Of a DNA stretch of 20,702 bases, positions 1-7,776 are shown one piece after another. Position 1 is the stretch's first letter. Every line of letters starts with the position of its first letter. The stretch is from an uncultured Ruminococcus sp. (GTDB taxonomy: Bacteria > Bacillota > Clostridia > Lachnospirales > Lachnospiraceae): assembly GCA_900544395.1 (NCBI GenBank), contig UQVC01000040.1:1-20702 (forward strand). Reading direction: 5' to 3'. The notes beneath the pieces were generated by a model. That model did not search any database and had not been told where the DNA came from. It saw nothing but the letters and a program-made list of their open reading frames with translations. Position numbers and translations under genes: made by a program.

Positions 1-57
1 GAAAATGGGGCAAAAGTCAGTAAAATCAAGTGTTTTCAGTTTGCTCAGCAGACACTA
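1..57. repeat. 57-bp inverted terminal repeat, left copy (probable IS end)
   Basis: The first 57 bases are the exact reverse complement of 20646-20702; the match stops sharply at base 57. One reading frame ends K-W-G-K-S-Q followed by TAA at 21-23 and leaves about 34 non-coding bases before the junction, as expected for the 3' end of a transposase gene plus a terminal repeat. I infer the end of an insertion sequence whose body lies outside the window. I cannot name the family. Another frame stays open across the junction, so the coding reading is not certain. Confidence 0.55.
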
Positions 58-216
58 CTTAAAGCATAACGCCCAGTAACAGACAAGAGGACTTGCAAGG
101 TTTCTGACCTTTCAAATCCTCTGCTGTATCATGGTGCTGTTGGCTGTGTCCGTTCCGTCAAGGACTACCCTACGGCGTATCGGCTTCGCCTTGTTCCTTG
201 ACCTCACTACATTTTC
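58..216. other. Structured intergenic scrap between IS end and RM operon
   Basis: No convincing gene lies here. A long imperfect hairpin spans 157-202: outer arms GTCAAGGA (157-164) and TCCTTGAC (195-202) enclose a second GGCG/CGCC stem. Neither strand has a T-run after it, so it is not a typical intrinsic terminator. On the minus strand a GTG-initiated 31-codon frame (112-207) is rich in Arg and Lys but has no visible ribosome binding site. The segment is more G+C-rich than the adjacent RM genes and may be debris of a conjugative or mobilisable element; that origin is a guess. Confidence 0.35.
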
Positions 217-1269
217 TCATATACTCATTATCTTTTTCTTCAAATATTTTGTTCGCAAATCCCAAATGATTATATTACTATATTCTTCCATAAAATTCCA
301 ATCTGGATTTTCCTTTTCATCAATAGGTAATAAAATTTTCTGCTTTCTCATACGTTCTTCGTTGAATTTATATCCATAGGCGTACTTCACTTGTTGCTGT
401 AAAATAATTGTTTTTAAAAACAAATAGATTTCTCTATTTCCAATTCTATCTTTCAGCGAAAATCGTTTTACATCATCTGAAAAAATGCAAACATACGGGT
501 GATAAAAGTTTTCCACTACACTCCCATTATAATTAACGCCTAATACATTTTTATCCTCTGAAGCATTTGTGTTTTTTACAAAAGCTGTCACACCATTATT
601 TGAGTCAGATGCACCAATAAATGGTTTCTGTCCTTTTATCATATTGCTTTTTGTCAATCGCTTTCCAGCATGAATAACAAAAATATCTTCAATATAAAAC
701 TCTTTCCATTTTTTCTCAGTTAATCTGGAAATCCCCCCCCCCGATTTTTCAGCATTTTTACCAATATATGCTGTGTATTTTTGTATAATTTGCTTTTCTC
801 GTTCTTTAATGTATTGTTCCATAAAAGAATAGTCGGGATTTCCTTGTTCATCAACTGGAATCATAATTTTTTCCCGTTTAATACTCTCCTGATTTCCCAT
901 TTTTCCATAAGAATATTTTGAACAAGTTTGTCTTATCATTCTAGAAAGAAATAATCCAGAATATTTGTTAATCTCAGCATTATACAGCATAAGGATAGAC
1001 GAACCAGCTCCTCCTCTTCCCAAAAAATCTGTTTCTTGATAAAAAGCACTTCCATCAACTGGACTAACCGTTATACAATTCCCCTTATCAATTTGTTCAT
1101 CTTTTTTGGGATTACAACATTTTATAACACCGTTATTCACGTTCCCCGATGCAACAAATGGTATTTTCCCCAATTTATATTGCTTTTCTGAACGTGCTTT
1201 GGGACGTTTAACTATAAATAAATCTCCTATATAAAATTCGTTCCATTCTCTGTCTTTTAATTCAAACAC
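217..1269 (-). CDS. BcgI-like type IIB RM specificity subunit (two TRDs)
   Basis: This is a 350-residue DNA-recognition subunit that would direct the partner nuclease-methyltransferase to a bipartite site. It is an internal duplication. WNEFYIGDLF near residue 10 is echoed by WKEFYIEDIF near 188; PFVASGNVNNGV by PFIGASDSNNGV; KIMIPVDEQGNPD near 134-146 by KILLPIDEKENPD in the second half. Each half is one target-recognition domain, the layout of type I HsdS and of BcgI B subunits (about 340 residues). The start is GTG, two bases after the TAA of the upstream gene, with AAAAAGGGAA inside that gene's tail as binding site, so translation is probably coupled. Ten G/C pairs fall in the linker between halves (codons 176-179, Ser-Gly-Gly-Gly). 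Target sequence cannot be predicted. A type I HsdS is the alternative, disfavoured because the partner already carries a nuclease domain and no hsdR is present. Confidence 0.88.
   Translation of the reverse strand: MFELKDREWNEFYIGDLFIVKRPKARSEKQYKLGKIPFVASGNVNNGVIKCCNPKKDEQIDKGNCITVSPVDGSAFYQETDFLGRGGAGSSILMLYNAEINKYSGLFLSRMIRQTCSKYSYGKMGNQESIKREKIMIPVDEQGNPDYSFMEQYIKEREKQIIQKYTAYIGKNAEKSGGGISRLTEKKWKEFYIEDIFVIHAGKRLTKSNMIKGQKPFIGASDSNNGVTAFVKNTNASEDKNVLGVNYNGSVVENFYHPYVCIFSDDVKRFSLKDRIGNREIYLFLKTIILQQQVKYAYGYKFNEERMRKQKILLPIDEKENPDWNFMEEYSNIIIWDLRTKYLKKKIMSI
733..742 (-). repeat. G10 homopolymer in the TRD linker (candidate phase-variation tract)
   Basis: Ten consecutive C on the plus strand read as G10 in the coding strand. 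With ten G the frame is intact (Ser176-Gly-Gly-Gly-Ile). With eleven the next codons read Asp-Phe-Gln-Ile-Asn-stop. With nine they read Gly-Phe-Pro-Asp-stop. Either change leaves a protein of about 180-185 residues holding only the first TRD. The tract sits in an A+T-rich gene where such a run is conspicuous. Confidence 0.75.
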
Positions 1270-1271
1270 TT

Positions 1272-3188
1272 TTACACTTCCCTTTTTTCCTCAAACAAAT
1301 ATCCATTACCATGTGTTATCATATTAAACTCAAATGTCAAATAATCTGCTATGCTATTTAGAAAATCTTCTTCTGTCGGAATTTCATCATTATAATAGTA
1401 AAAAGAATGTAACCATTCATCAGTATCTTCAACTGTTGTTTCTACCATAAAACTAGATGGAAATTCTTTTACTTTTCCTTTCCAACAATCCAGTAAAAAC
1501 TGCTTTCTATCTCTGGCTCTCTCTGTTTCAACCAATCCCAAGTGCTTTTTCACTTCAAATCCATCATTCTCAAAATTTATAAATTTAACCAATTTTTCCT
1601 TTGGGTGCGGTTCTCCTGTGGTAAAGACTGCAATACATGGTACTGTTCCCACTCGATAAAATGTATCTTTATTCAAACTGATAACACCTTCTAATGTGTG
1701 GTTTTTTAAAATCTCTTTCTTTACTTGTTTATCTTCTTTCGTCTTTCCAATCATTGCTGAAACTGGAACAATAACCGCCACTTTTCCGCCAACTGTCACA
1801 CAATTTAGCAAATGCCTAATAAAGCATAGTTCCGATAATTGTGCTGTTTCTTTATTCTTTGCCTGTGAATACGGCGGGTTCATAAAACCAACAGTAATTC
1901 CTCTTAGTTGAATATCACTAGGATTTTTACTGAGAAAATCATTGCAGGTAAGATTACTTTGTCCATCTCCACGCAATATCATATTGGTTGTAGCAATAGA
2001 GAACATATCATCTCTAATCTCTATTCCATATATTTGATTTTTCTTTATCCTCTTTCTTTCAGTATCATTCTTAGCTTGTTGCAACATTTTGTGCATTCCA
2101 GAAATCAAAAAGCCACCTGTTCCACAACATGGATCAAAAATAACATCTGTCGATTTTAACTCTACCAATTCACAAAACAATTCTGTAATATGTCTAGGTG
2201 TCAAAACAACCCCTAATGCCTGACCATCTCCACCCGAATAAGAAACAAATTCTCCATAAAAACGCCCCAGATAATCTTCTGGAGAATTTGAAATAACTGC
2301 TTGAAAAATATTTGTATTGATATATTCCGCAAAAAATTTCAACGGAGTTTTTCCTAAGTCTTCTCTGATTGTGTTTAATTGTGGACGGTCTTTGATTAAC
2401 GTAAATTGATTTAAAACACGACTCTTTTTCACTTCTGGTGATACTTTTGCCCTTTGAAGATTATTTTCTAATTGTTTATACAATATTGCTCCGTCAGTAT
2501 TCGTTTCAACCGTATCCCCTGTAAGTTGTTTCAAAGAAAATCCATGTTTTTGTTCTCTTAATGCCAACAAAATAGCCGATACAACTAACGGCTTTTCGTC
2601 TTCTCCCAATCCCCCATAATTTCTAAGATATTCATGTAATTCTTTTGCCTTTTTTAATATATCTCCTAATTCCAAATCTTCTGGCGGTGTTTCTTCTAAT
2701 ACAAGTCGTTTATAGTATTCAAGAATATGCTCTTTAGAAATATTTTCAAACGTTTCTACTTCTGGCAAAATCTTATAATCCTCTGTTTCATCAACAAAAA
2801 CAGGTTGCAGAATATGATGTTTTCTATCTCCTGCATTTCCAAATGCAAACACCTTTTTGTATGAAGTATTCTCTATAATTTTCTTTGCATAATAAACAGC
2901 ACCATTAACAGCATAATCTCGTGTAGCAGAAACAGATAATAAAATTTTATCTTCGTCATCTTTCAACCAAAGATTATTCCTATCTGCTTTATCCTCCATT
3001 ACAATTACAAAGTCCTGTACAACTGCAACATATTCAGGATACCCTACTTTTCCTGTTTGATGTTTAGAAGCTGTTTTTAAGGCATTATCAATTTCTACGT
3101 TGTTACTTCCTTGTGTATCTGCCTTTATTCCTGCTTCACACAATAATTGATGTATATATAAATCAAAATTTGCTTCTTTTTTCGCCAT
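1272..3188 (-). CDS. BcgI-like type IIB restriction-modification subunit A (nuclease + N6-adenine methyltransferase)
   Basis: This 638-residue protein combines cleavage and methylation. The N-terminal 130 residues carry a PD-(D/E)xK-like core (Asp59, then Glu65-Asp66-Lys67 on a hydrophobic strand). A helical linker follows. The gamma-type N6-adenine methyltransferase has the AdoMet motif DPCCGTGGF near 352-360 and catalytic NPPY at 437-440. Length and order match the BcgI A subunit (about 637 residues), which with a B specificity subunit cuts on both sides of its bipartite site; I assign type IIB on that basis. No separate nuclease gene or controller gene accompanies it. It starts at ATG behind GGGGAT and is followed by the specificity gene after 2 bases. 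Base composition is clearly more A+T-rich than leuS next door, which suggests transfer. A plain HsdM is excluded by the extra nuclease domain; a solitary BREX/DISARM methylase is less likely because a specificity partner is present. Confidence 0.88.
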   Translation of the reverse strand: MAKKEANFDLYIHQLLCEAGIKADTQGSNNVEIDNALKTASKHQTGKVGYPEYVAVVQDFVIVMEDKADRNNLWLKDDEDKILLSVSATRDYAVNGAVYYAKKIIENTSYKKVFAFGNAGDRKHHILQPVFVDETEDYKILPEVETFENISKEHILEYYKRLVLEETPPEDLELGDILKKAKELHEYLRNYGGLGEDEKPLVVSAILLALREQKHGFSLKQLTGDTVETNTDGAILYKQLENNLQRAKVSPEVKKSRVLNQFTLIKDRPQLNTIREDLGKTPLKFFAEYINTNIFQAVISNSPEDYLGRFYGEFVSYSGGDGQALGVVLTPRHITELFCELVELKSTDVIFDPCCGTGGFLISGMHKMLQQAKNDTERKRIKKNQIYGIEIRDDMFSIATTNMILRGDGQSNLTCNDFLSKNPSDIQLRGITVGFMNPPYSQAKNKETAQLSELCFIRHLLNCVTVGGKVAVIVPVSAMIGKTKEDKQVKKEILKNHTLEGVISLNKDTFYRVGTVPCIAVFTTGEPHPKEKLVKFINFENDGFEVKKHLGLVETERARDRKQFLLDCWKGKVKEFPSSFMVETTVEDTDEWLHSFYYYNDEIPTEEDFLNSIADYLTFEFNMITHGNGYLFEEKREV

Positions 3189-3238
3189 AAAACTATCCCC
3201 TATCTTAGATTATATTTTCTAATAATCTTACATATAGC

Positions 3239-3267
3239 ATTATACATGAAAAAAATAGCGTAGACAA
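3239..3267 (-). promoter_or_regulatory. Sigma-70-type promoter of the RM operon
   Basis: On the minus strand TTGTCT (3262-3267) and a perfect TATAAT (3239-3244) are separated by exactly 17 bases. The -10 lies about 50 bases upstream of the subunit A start, giving a short leader. The RM operon therefore has its own promoter, independent of leuS upstream. Confidence 0.7.
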
Positions 3268-3310
3268 TGCTTTCATTATCCACGCCATTTCTCATTACAT
3301 CTTTGAAATA

Positions 3311-3353
3311 TTTACTCCATTTTCTTTCAATCTTTACTCCAAATTTACTCCAT
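3311..3353 (-). repeat. Three direct TGGAGTAAA repeats upstream of the RM promoter
   Basis: TGGAGTAAA (minus strand) occurs at 3311-3319, 3333-3341 and 3344-3352. Start-to-start distances are 22 and 11 bases, close to two helical turns and one. The block lies about 45 bases upstream of the -35 element. Spacing on one helix face suits protein binding, or it could be a recombinase arm site at the edge of acquired DNA. Neither is shown. Confidence 0.4.
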
Positions 3354-3406
3354 TTTAAAAATCTGTTACGATTTCAAGCCAACTTTTCAATATTTCCAAA
3401 CACTCT

Positions 3407-3433
3407 CTTATGGAACATCAGCAGTTCCATAAG
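3407..3433. other. Perfect 10-bp hairpin downstream of leuS
   Basis: CTTATGGAAC and GTTCCATAAG are perfect arms around a 7-base loop, about 32 bases past the leuS stop. No T-run follows on either strand, so it is at best a weak leuS terminator or an mRNA 3'-end stabiliser. Confidence 0.4.
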
Positions 3434-3464
3434 CATATATTCTGTTGTAAGAATTTCTTCTCAA

Positions 3465-5897
3465 TTATTTCATTACAATATTGATAATCTTCTTCGGAAC
3501 ATAGATCTCTTTGATCACATTTCCTGTCAGTTTATCTGCAATCGCCTCTTTTCCTGCTGCGATTGCATCGTCTTTGGAGATATCTGCTGCGATGCTGATC
3601 ACGGCTTTTGTCTTTCCGTTGATCTGTACCGGAACCTCAATCTCATCGTCTTTCATCTGCGCCTCATCGTATGTCGGCCAGCCAGCTTTGAAGATGGTCT
3701 CTGTATGTCCCAACTGCTCCCACATCTCCTCTGCAAAATGAGGAGCAAATGGAGAAAGCAATACTGCGATCGTTTCCAGAGTTTCTTTATCGATTCCGCC
3801 TTCTTTCTTTGCGATCTCGATAAACTTGTTGTTATACTCCATAAATCCTGAGATCACGGTATTCAGGCTGAAGCTCTCCAGACGAGTGGTGATGTCTGCT
3901 ACCATTCTGTGGCGCTGTTTGATCATCTCTTTTGTTGCCTGTACTTCTTTCTCCTTGCTGTCCATCAACAGATTCCACAGACGTTTCAGGAAACGGTTTA
4001 CTCCGTCGATTCCACGGTCATCCCATTCTGCATCCAATTCCGGCGGTCCTACGAACAGCTCATACATTCTTAGAGAGTCGCATCCATAGTCGCGTACCAG
4101 ATCATCCGGAGATACGACATTTCCTTTGGATTTACTCATCTTGATTCCGTTCTTTCCTGTGATCATTCCCTGATTGAACAGCTTGTGGAATGGTTCATCA
4201 AAGTCTACTACTCCGATGTCATGCAGGAATTTTGTATAGAAACGAGAATACAGAAGATGCAGTACTGCATGTTCCACCCCACCGATATACATATCAACCG
4301 GAAGCATCTCGTCCGCTTTTTCTCTGGAAACCAGCTCTTTGTCGTTGTGGCTGTCCACATAACGCAGGAAGTACCAGGAAGAACCAGCCCACTGAGGCAT
4401 GGTGTTTGTCTCACGTTTTGCGTCTTTTCCACAAACCGGACACTTACAGTTTACCCACTCTTCGATTCCGGCAAGCGGTGATTCTCCGGTTCCTGTCGGC
4501 TCATAAGAATCTACATCCGGCAGACGAAGCGGCAGTTCTTCTTCCGGTACCGGAACTGCTCCACAATCTGGACAGTGCACGATCGGGATCGGCTCTCCCC
4601 AGTAACGCTGACGGGAGAATACCCAGTCACGCAGCTTATAGTTTACAGTTGCTTTTCCGATTCCACGCTCTTCAATGATATGCGGCGCTTCTTTTTTAAG
4701 AACGGCTGATTCCATTCCGTTCCACTCTCCGGAATTGATCATCGTTCCAACAGCATCTGTATAGGCTTCTTCCATATTTTCGATTTCCTGTCCGTCTTTC
4801 GCAATGACCTGAATGATCGGGATTCCGAATTTTTTTGCGAATGCAAAGTCACGGTCATCATGAGCCGGCACACACATGATCGCTCCGGTGCCATAATCTG
4901 CCAGCACATAATCCGACAGCCAGATCGGCACTTTTGCACCATTGATCGGATTGATCGCATAGCTTCCTGTAAAGACACCTGTTTTTTCTTTATCCTGCAT
5001 ACGATCTACATTGGACTTCATAGACGCATCATAAATATACTGCTCTACCGCTTCTCTTGTCTCATCCGTTGCCAGTTCTTTTGCCAGAGCATGTTCCGGA
5101 GCAAGTACCATAAATGTTGCACCGTGTAATGTATCCGGGCGTGTTGTATAAACAGTGATCTTGTCGTCTCTTCCGTCCACCTGGAAATCTACTTCTGCAC
5201 CGTAAGATTTTCCGATCCAGTCAGCCTGCATTTTCTTTACTTTTTCCGGCCAGTCCAGTTTGTCGAGATCGTTCAAAAGCCGGTCTGCATATTTTGTGAT
5301 ACGCAGCATCCACTGACGCAGATTTTTCTTTGTAACATCTGTCCCACAGCGCTCACATTTTCCATTCACAACCTCTTCGTTTGCCAGACCTGTTTTACAG
5401 GACGGACACCAGTTGATCGGAAACTCTTTTTCATATGCAAGTCCTTCTTTAAACATTTTCACAAAAATCCACTGTGTCCATTTGTAGAAATTCGGATCGG
5501 TTGTATTGACTTCCATATCCCAGTCATACAATGCTGCAATTTCATTGATCTGACGCTTGATGTTTGCTACATTCTCTGCTGTAGATTTTGCAGGATGAAC
5601 TCCCATCTTGATCGCATAGTTCTCAGCCGGAAGCCCAAATGCGTCCCATCCCATTGGATGTACGATATAGTATCCCTGCTGTAATTTATAACGGCTCCAG
5701 ACATCAGAGATCACATATCCTCTCCAGTGACCTACATGAAGTCCATTTCCTGATGGATATGGGAACATATCCAGACAATAATATTTTTCTTTCTTCTCTC
5801 CGTTATCCTTATATCTTGGATTTACCGGATTTTCCTGCCATTTATCATGCCATTTTTTTTCGATTGCTTTGTGGTTGTAAACAATTTTTGCACCCAT
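3465..5897 (-). CDS. leuS: Leucyl-tRNA synthetase
   Basis: This cytosolic class Ia synthetase charges tRNA-Leu. The 810-residue length is normal for bacterial LeuRS. The HIGH-type motif HVGH is at residues 54-57 after the PYPSGNGL loop, and KMSKSKGN is near residue 584. The inserted CP1 editing domain lies between them with characteristic TTRPDTL. Cys pairs (CPSCK/CERCG, then CPDCG/CPVCGK) suggest zinc-binding inserts. The C-terminal anticodon-binding domain contains LSPFAPHFAEEMW. I start it at the ATG at 5897, ten bases after AGGAGG. A longer frame upstream to 6014 runs through the T-box terminator and is not protein. Control is by the leader described separately, so expression should rise when tRNA-Leu is uncharged. 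Confidence 0.98.
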   Translation of the reverse strand: MGAKIVYNHKAIEKKWHDKWQENPVNPRYKDNGEKKEKYYCLDMFPYPSGNGLHVGHWRGYVISDVWSRYKLQQGYYIVHPMGWDAFGLPAENYAIKMGVHPAKSTAENVANIKRQINEIAALYDWDMEVNTTDPNFYKWTQWIFVKMFKEGLAYEKEFPINWCPSCKTGLANEEVVNGKCERCGTDVTKKNLRQWMLRITKYADRLLNDLDKLDWPEKVKKMQADWIGKSYGAEVDFQVDGRDDKITVYTTRPDTLHGATFMVLAPEHALAKELATDETREAVEQYIYDASMKSNVDRMQDKEKTGVFTGSYAINPINGAKVPIWLSDYVLADYGTGAIMCVPAHDDRDFAFAKKFGIPIIQVIAKDGQEIENMEEAYTDAVGTMINSGEWNGMESAVLKKEAPHIIEERGIGKATVNYKLRDWVFSRQRYWGEPIPIVHCPDCGAVPVPEEELPLRLPDVDSYEPTGTGESPLAGIEEWVNCKCPVCGKDAKRETNTMPQWAGSSWYFLRYVDSHNDKELVSREKADEMLPVDMYIGGVEHAVLHLLYSRFYTKFLHDIGVVDFDEPFHKLFNQGMITGKNGIKMSKSKGNVVSPDDLVRDYGCDSLRMYELFVGPPELDAEWDDRGIDGVNRFLKRLWNLLMDSKEKEVQATKEMIKQRHRMVADITTRLESFSLNTVISGFMEYNNKFIEIAKKEGGIDKETLETIAVLLSPFAPHFAEEMWEQLGHTETIFKAGWPTYDEAQMKDDEIEVPVQINGKTKAVISIAADISKDDAIAAGKEAIADKLTGNVIKEIYVPKKIINIVMK

Positions 5898-6183
5898 TTT
5901 TGCATATCCTCCTTTTGTTTCTAAAAAAAGCCTTCTCATCTCATAAGAGACGAAAAGGCTTTTATCTTCCGTGGTACCACTCTTCTTCACCTGCCTTTTG
6001 GCAGATGCACTCATTTCTTCTGTAACGGGAAGTCCCGCTTTTTCCTACTTTTCCTGCTTAGGTGTTCAGAAAAAGAACTCCGAGGGGAGTTGGGAGAACG
6101 CTGTTTCCTGCCTCGCACCATCCGGCAGGTCTCTGAAAAACACCAGACTCTTACTATTCCTCATCAACATTTCTTTCATATGT
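5898..6183 (-). promoter_or_regulatory. T-box leader (tRNA-Leu sensing) of leuS
   Basis: This fills the 330-base gap before leuS. In transcript order it shows a stem I region with AGUAAGAG near the base, a distal CCTGCC/GGCAGG stem and a closing GGTGTT/AACACC pair; then a stem III hairpin CATCTGCC-aaaa-GGCAGGTG (5988-6007); then the T-box element AGAGTGGTACCACGG (5970-5984); then the terminator. The UGGU of the T-box can pair with a tRNA ending ACCA, fitting the A discriminator of tRNA-Leu. CUC triplets on the 3' side of stem I are plausible specifiers, but I cannot fix which one. Confidence 0.93.
5923..5963 (-). terminator. T-box-controlled intrinsic terminator
   Basis: Arms AAAAGCCTT (5926-5934) and AAGGCTTTT (5955-5963), with an inner TCTC/GAGA pairing, are followed on the minus strand by seven T. 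It ends about 25 bases before the leuS start and just after the T-box element, so it is the attenuator that charged-tRNA status controls. Confidence 0.9.
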
Positions 6184-6189
6184 TTTCTT

Positions 6190-6218
6190 ATTATAAGAAG
6201 AATCCTGACAGAAGTCAA
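6190..6218 (-). promoter_or_regulatory. Promoter of the leuS T-box transcript
   Basis: TTGACT (6213-6218) and a perfect TATAAT (6190-6195) with a 17-base spacer, minus strand. The -35 begins only 11 bases after the stop codon of the symporter gene upstream, so leuS is a separate transcription unit. Confidence 0.85.
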
Positions 6219-6229
6219 GTGCATTTTCC

Positions 6230-7645
6230 CTATTTCGTTCTCGCAAAATAATCTTTTGTCTCCCGAATCACGACGTTGCTGAGCGCAAGCAGTGCGATCA
6301 GGTTAGGAAGTGCCATCAATGCATTGAAAATATCTGCGATATTCCACACTGCCGCCACAGTCATATATGGTCCGATAAATACTGCCAGAATGTACAGCCA
6401 GCGATATGTCATGACTACTTTTTTGTTCCGGTTAAACAGGTATTCCATGCAGCGTTCTCCATAATAATTCCATCCCAGAATGGTCGTAAAGGCGAAAAAT
6501 ACCAGACACAACATCAATACAAAAGATGCAACTGCCGGTGGGAACGGAAGTCCCTTCTGGAATGCAGCCATAGTGATCTCCACGCCTTCCAGATTCGGAT
6601 CATTCCAGGTTCCTGCCAGTACAACAGAAATCCCTGTCATGGTACAGATTACAATGGTGTCGATAAATGTCCCTGTCATAGAGACCAGCCCCTGACGCAC
6701 CGGTTCTTTTGTCACTGCCGCTGCTGCTGCGATCGGCGCACTTCCAAGGCCTGCCTCGTTGGAGAAGATCCCTCTTGCAATTCCTTTCTGCATGGCCACG
6801 ATCATCGTTCCCATAGCGCCGCCGGCCAAAGCACTTCCGTTAAATGCAGACTTTACAATGACAGCAATGGCTGCCGGAACTTCTGTCAGATGTGTTACAA
6901 TGATCACCAAAACGAATACAACATACAAAATTGCCATAAACGGAACCACCACTTCAGATACTTTTGCGATCCGCTTTAATCCACCGATGACAACCAGCCC
7001 CACACATACGGTAAGGATCAGACATGTGATTACCGTTGCCCAGGAATACGTATTTCCAAACATCTGTACCGCATTTTCTGTGTTTGGATCAAAGAAATTC
7101 TTTACTGCGGATGCAATGCTGTTGACCTGTGTAAAAGTACCGATTCCAAACAGACCGACCCCGGCTCCGAAAAATGCGAATATTTTCGCCAGCCATCGCC
7201 AGTTTTTTCCCATTCCGTTTTCAATATAATAAAACGGTCCTCCGAGAACGTGCCCTTCTTTATCGATGGTACGGTATTTGATCGCAAGAAGCCCTTCTGC
7301 ATATTTAGTCGCCATTCCGAAAAATGCCGCCACCACCATCCAGAACAATGCTCCCGGCCCGCCTGCTGCGATCGCCGTAGCTACTCCGGTAATATTTCCA
7401 GTTCCAATAGTCGCAGAAAGAGCCGTACAAAGTGCACCAAAACTGGTCACTTCCCCGTGTCCGTCATTTTCATTTTTCACCATGAATTTGAGAGCTTTCG
7501 GCAGATGCCGAATCTGAAGCCCGCCAAGGCGAACTGTTAAGTAGATCCCTGTTGTCAGAATCAGAATAATGAGCGGCAGACCCCAGATACGGTCATCTAC
7601 CCATTTGATTGCTGTGTCGATTTGACTGTAGATTTGTGCTAACAT
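6230..7645 (-). CDS. Alanine/glycine:cation symporter (AGCS family)
   Basis: This 471-residue integral membrane protein should import alanine or glycine with Na+. The family signature is clear: GALCTALSATIGTGNITGVA at about 70-89, followed by AIAAGGPGALFW. A second conserved block, NEAGLGSAPIAAAA, lies past the middle. About ten or eleven hydrophobic segments alternate with short loops, and the length is typical for AgcS/DagA proteins. The start is supported by GGAGG nine bases upstream. The glycine riboswitch in the leader argues that glycine is a substrate or at least the inducer or repressor; the direction of control cannot be read with certainty. No clear terminator separates it from the leuS promoter. 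Confidence 0.95.
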   Translation of the reverse strand: MLAQIYSQIDTAIKWVDDRIWGLPLIILILTTGIYLTVRLGGLQIRHLPKALKFMVKNENDGHGEVTSFGALCTALSATIGTGNITGVATAIAAGGPGALFWMVVAAFFGMATKYAEGLLAIKYRTIDKEGHVLGGPFYYIENGMGKNWRWLAKIFAFFGAGVGLFGIGTFTQVNSIASAVKNFFDPNTENAVQMFGNTYSWATVITCLILTVCVGLVVIGGLKRIAKVSEVVVPFMAILYVVFVLVIIVTHLTEVPAAIAVIVKSAFNGSALAGGAMGTMIVAMQKGIARGIFSNEAGLGSAPIAAAAAVTKEPVRQGLVSMTGTFIDTIVICTMTGISVVLAGTWNDPNLEGVEITMAAFQKGLPFPPAVASFVLMLCLVFFAFTTILGWNYYGERCMEYLFNRNKKVVMTYRWLYILAVFIGPYMTVAAVWNIADIFNALMALPNLIALLALSNVVIRETKDYFARTK

Positions 7646-7660
7646 ACTTTCATTCCTCCA

Positions 7661-7750
7661 TCCTTTTGCCTGAGAGATTCTCAGCAGTTCGTGTTTTTCA
7701 CCGCACTGCTGATTACACCTTCGGCGCTCTTTTTCAGAGACTCTCCTGAG
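7661..7750 (-). promoter_or_regulatory. Glycine riboswitch (single aptamer)
   Basis: The minus strand reads CTCAGGAGAGTC, then GCGCCGAAGGTGTAATC, a long stem CAGCAGTGCGGTG...CACGAACTGCTG, then AATCTCTCAGGCAAAAGGA. These are the conserved glycine aptamer landmarks in order. Only one aptamer is seen, whereas the textbook form is a tandem pair. The last conserved bases sit directly before the GGAGG of the symporter gene, so control of translation initiation is plausible; no separate terminator hairpin is visible between the aptamer and the gene. Confidence 0.93.
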
Positions 7751-7776
7751 TTTAACGTTTTACAACGTTGAAGCAA

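Noticed and set aside
157..202. Terminator of the RM operon
   Set aside because: The hairpin is real but has no T-run on the minus strand; no other terminator for the operon is visible before the IS end.
217..3188. Classical type I RM or BREX locus
   Set aside because: No hsdR, pglZ or brx genes; the nuclease core is fused to the methyltransferase, as in BcgI.
3311..3353. CRISPR-like array
   Set aside because: Repeat units are only 9 bases with spacers of 13 and 2 bases; no cas genes are present.
3200..3373. 57-codon open frame upstream of the RM operon as a controller (C) protein
   Set aside because: It has no start codon near its beginning, no helix-turn-helix pattern, and it overlaps the promoter and the phased repeats.
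5898..6014. 39-codon N-terminal extension of leuS
   Set aside because: It translates the T-box element and terminator; the ATG at 5897 has a proper AGGAGG and gives normal LeuRS length.
7250..7540. Long plus-strand open frames inside the symporter, leuS, EF-G and aroA genes
   Set aside because: They are antisense shadows with low-complexity or unnatural composition and no binding sites.
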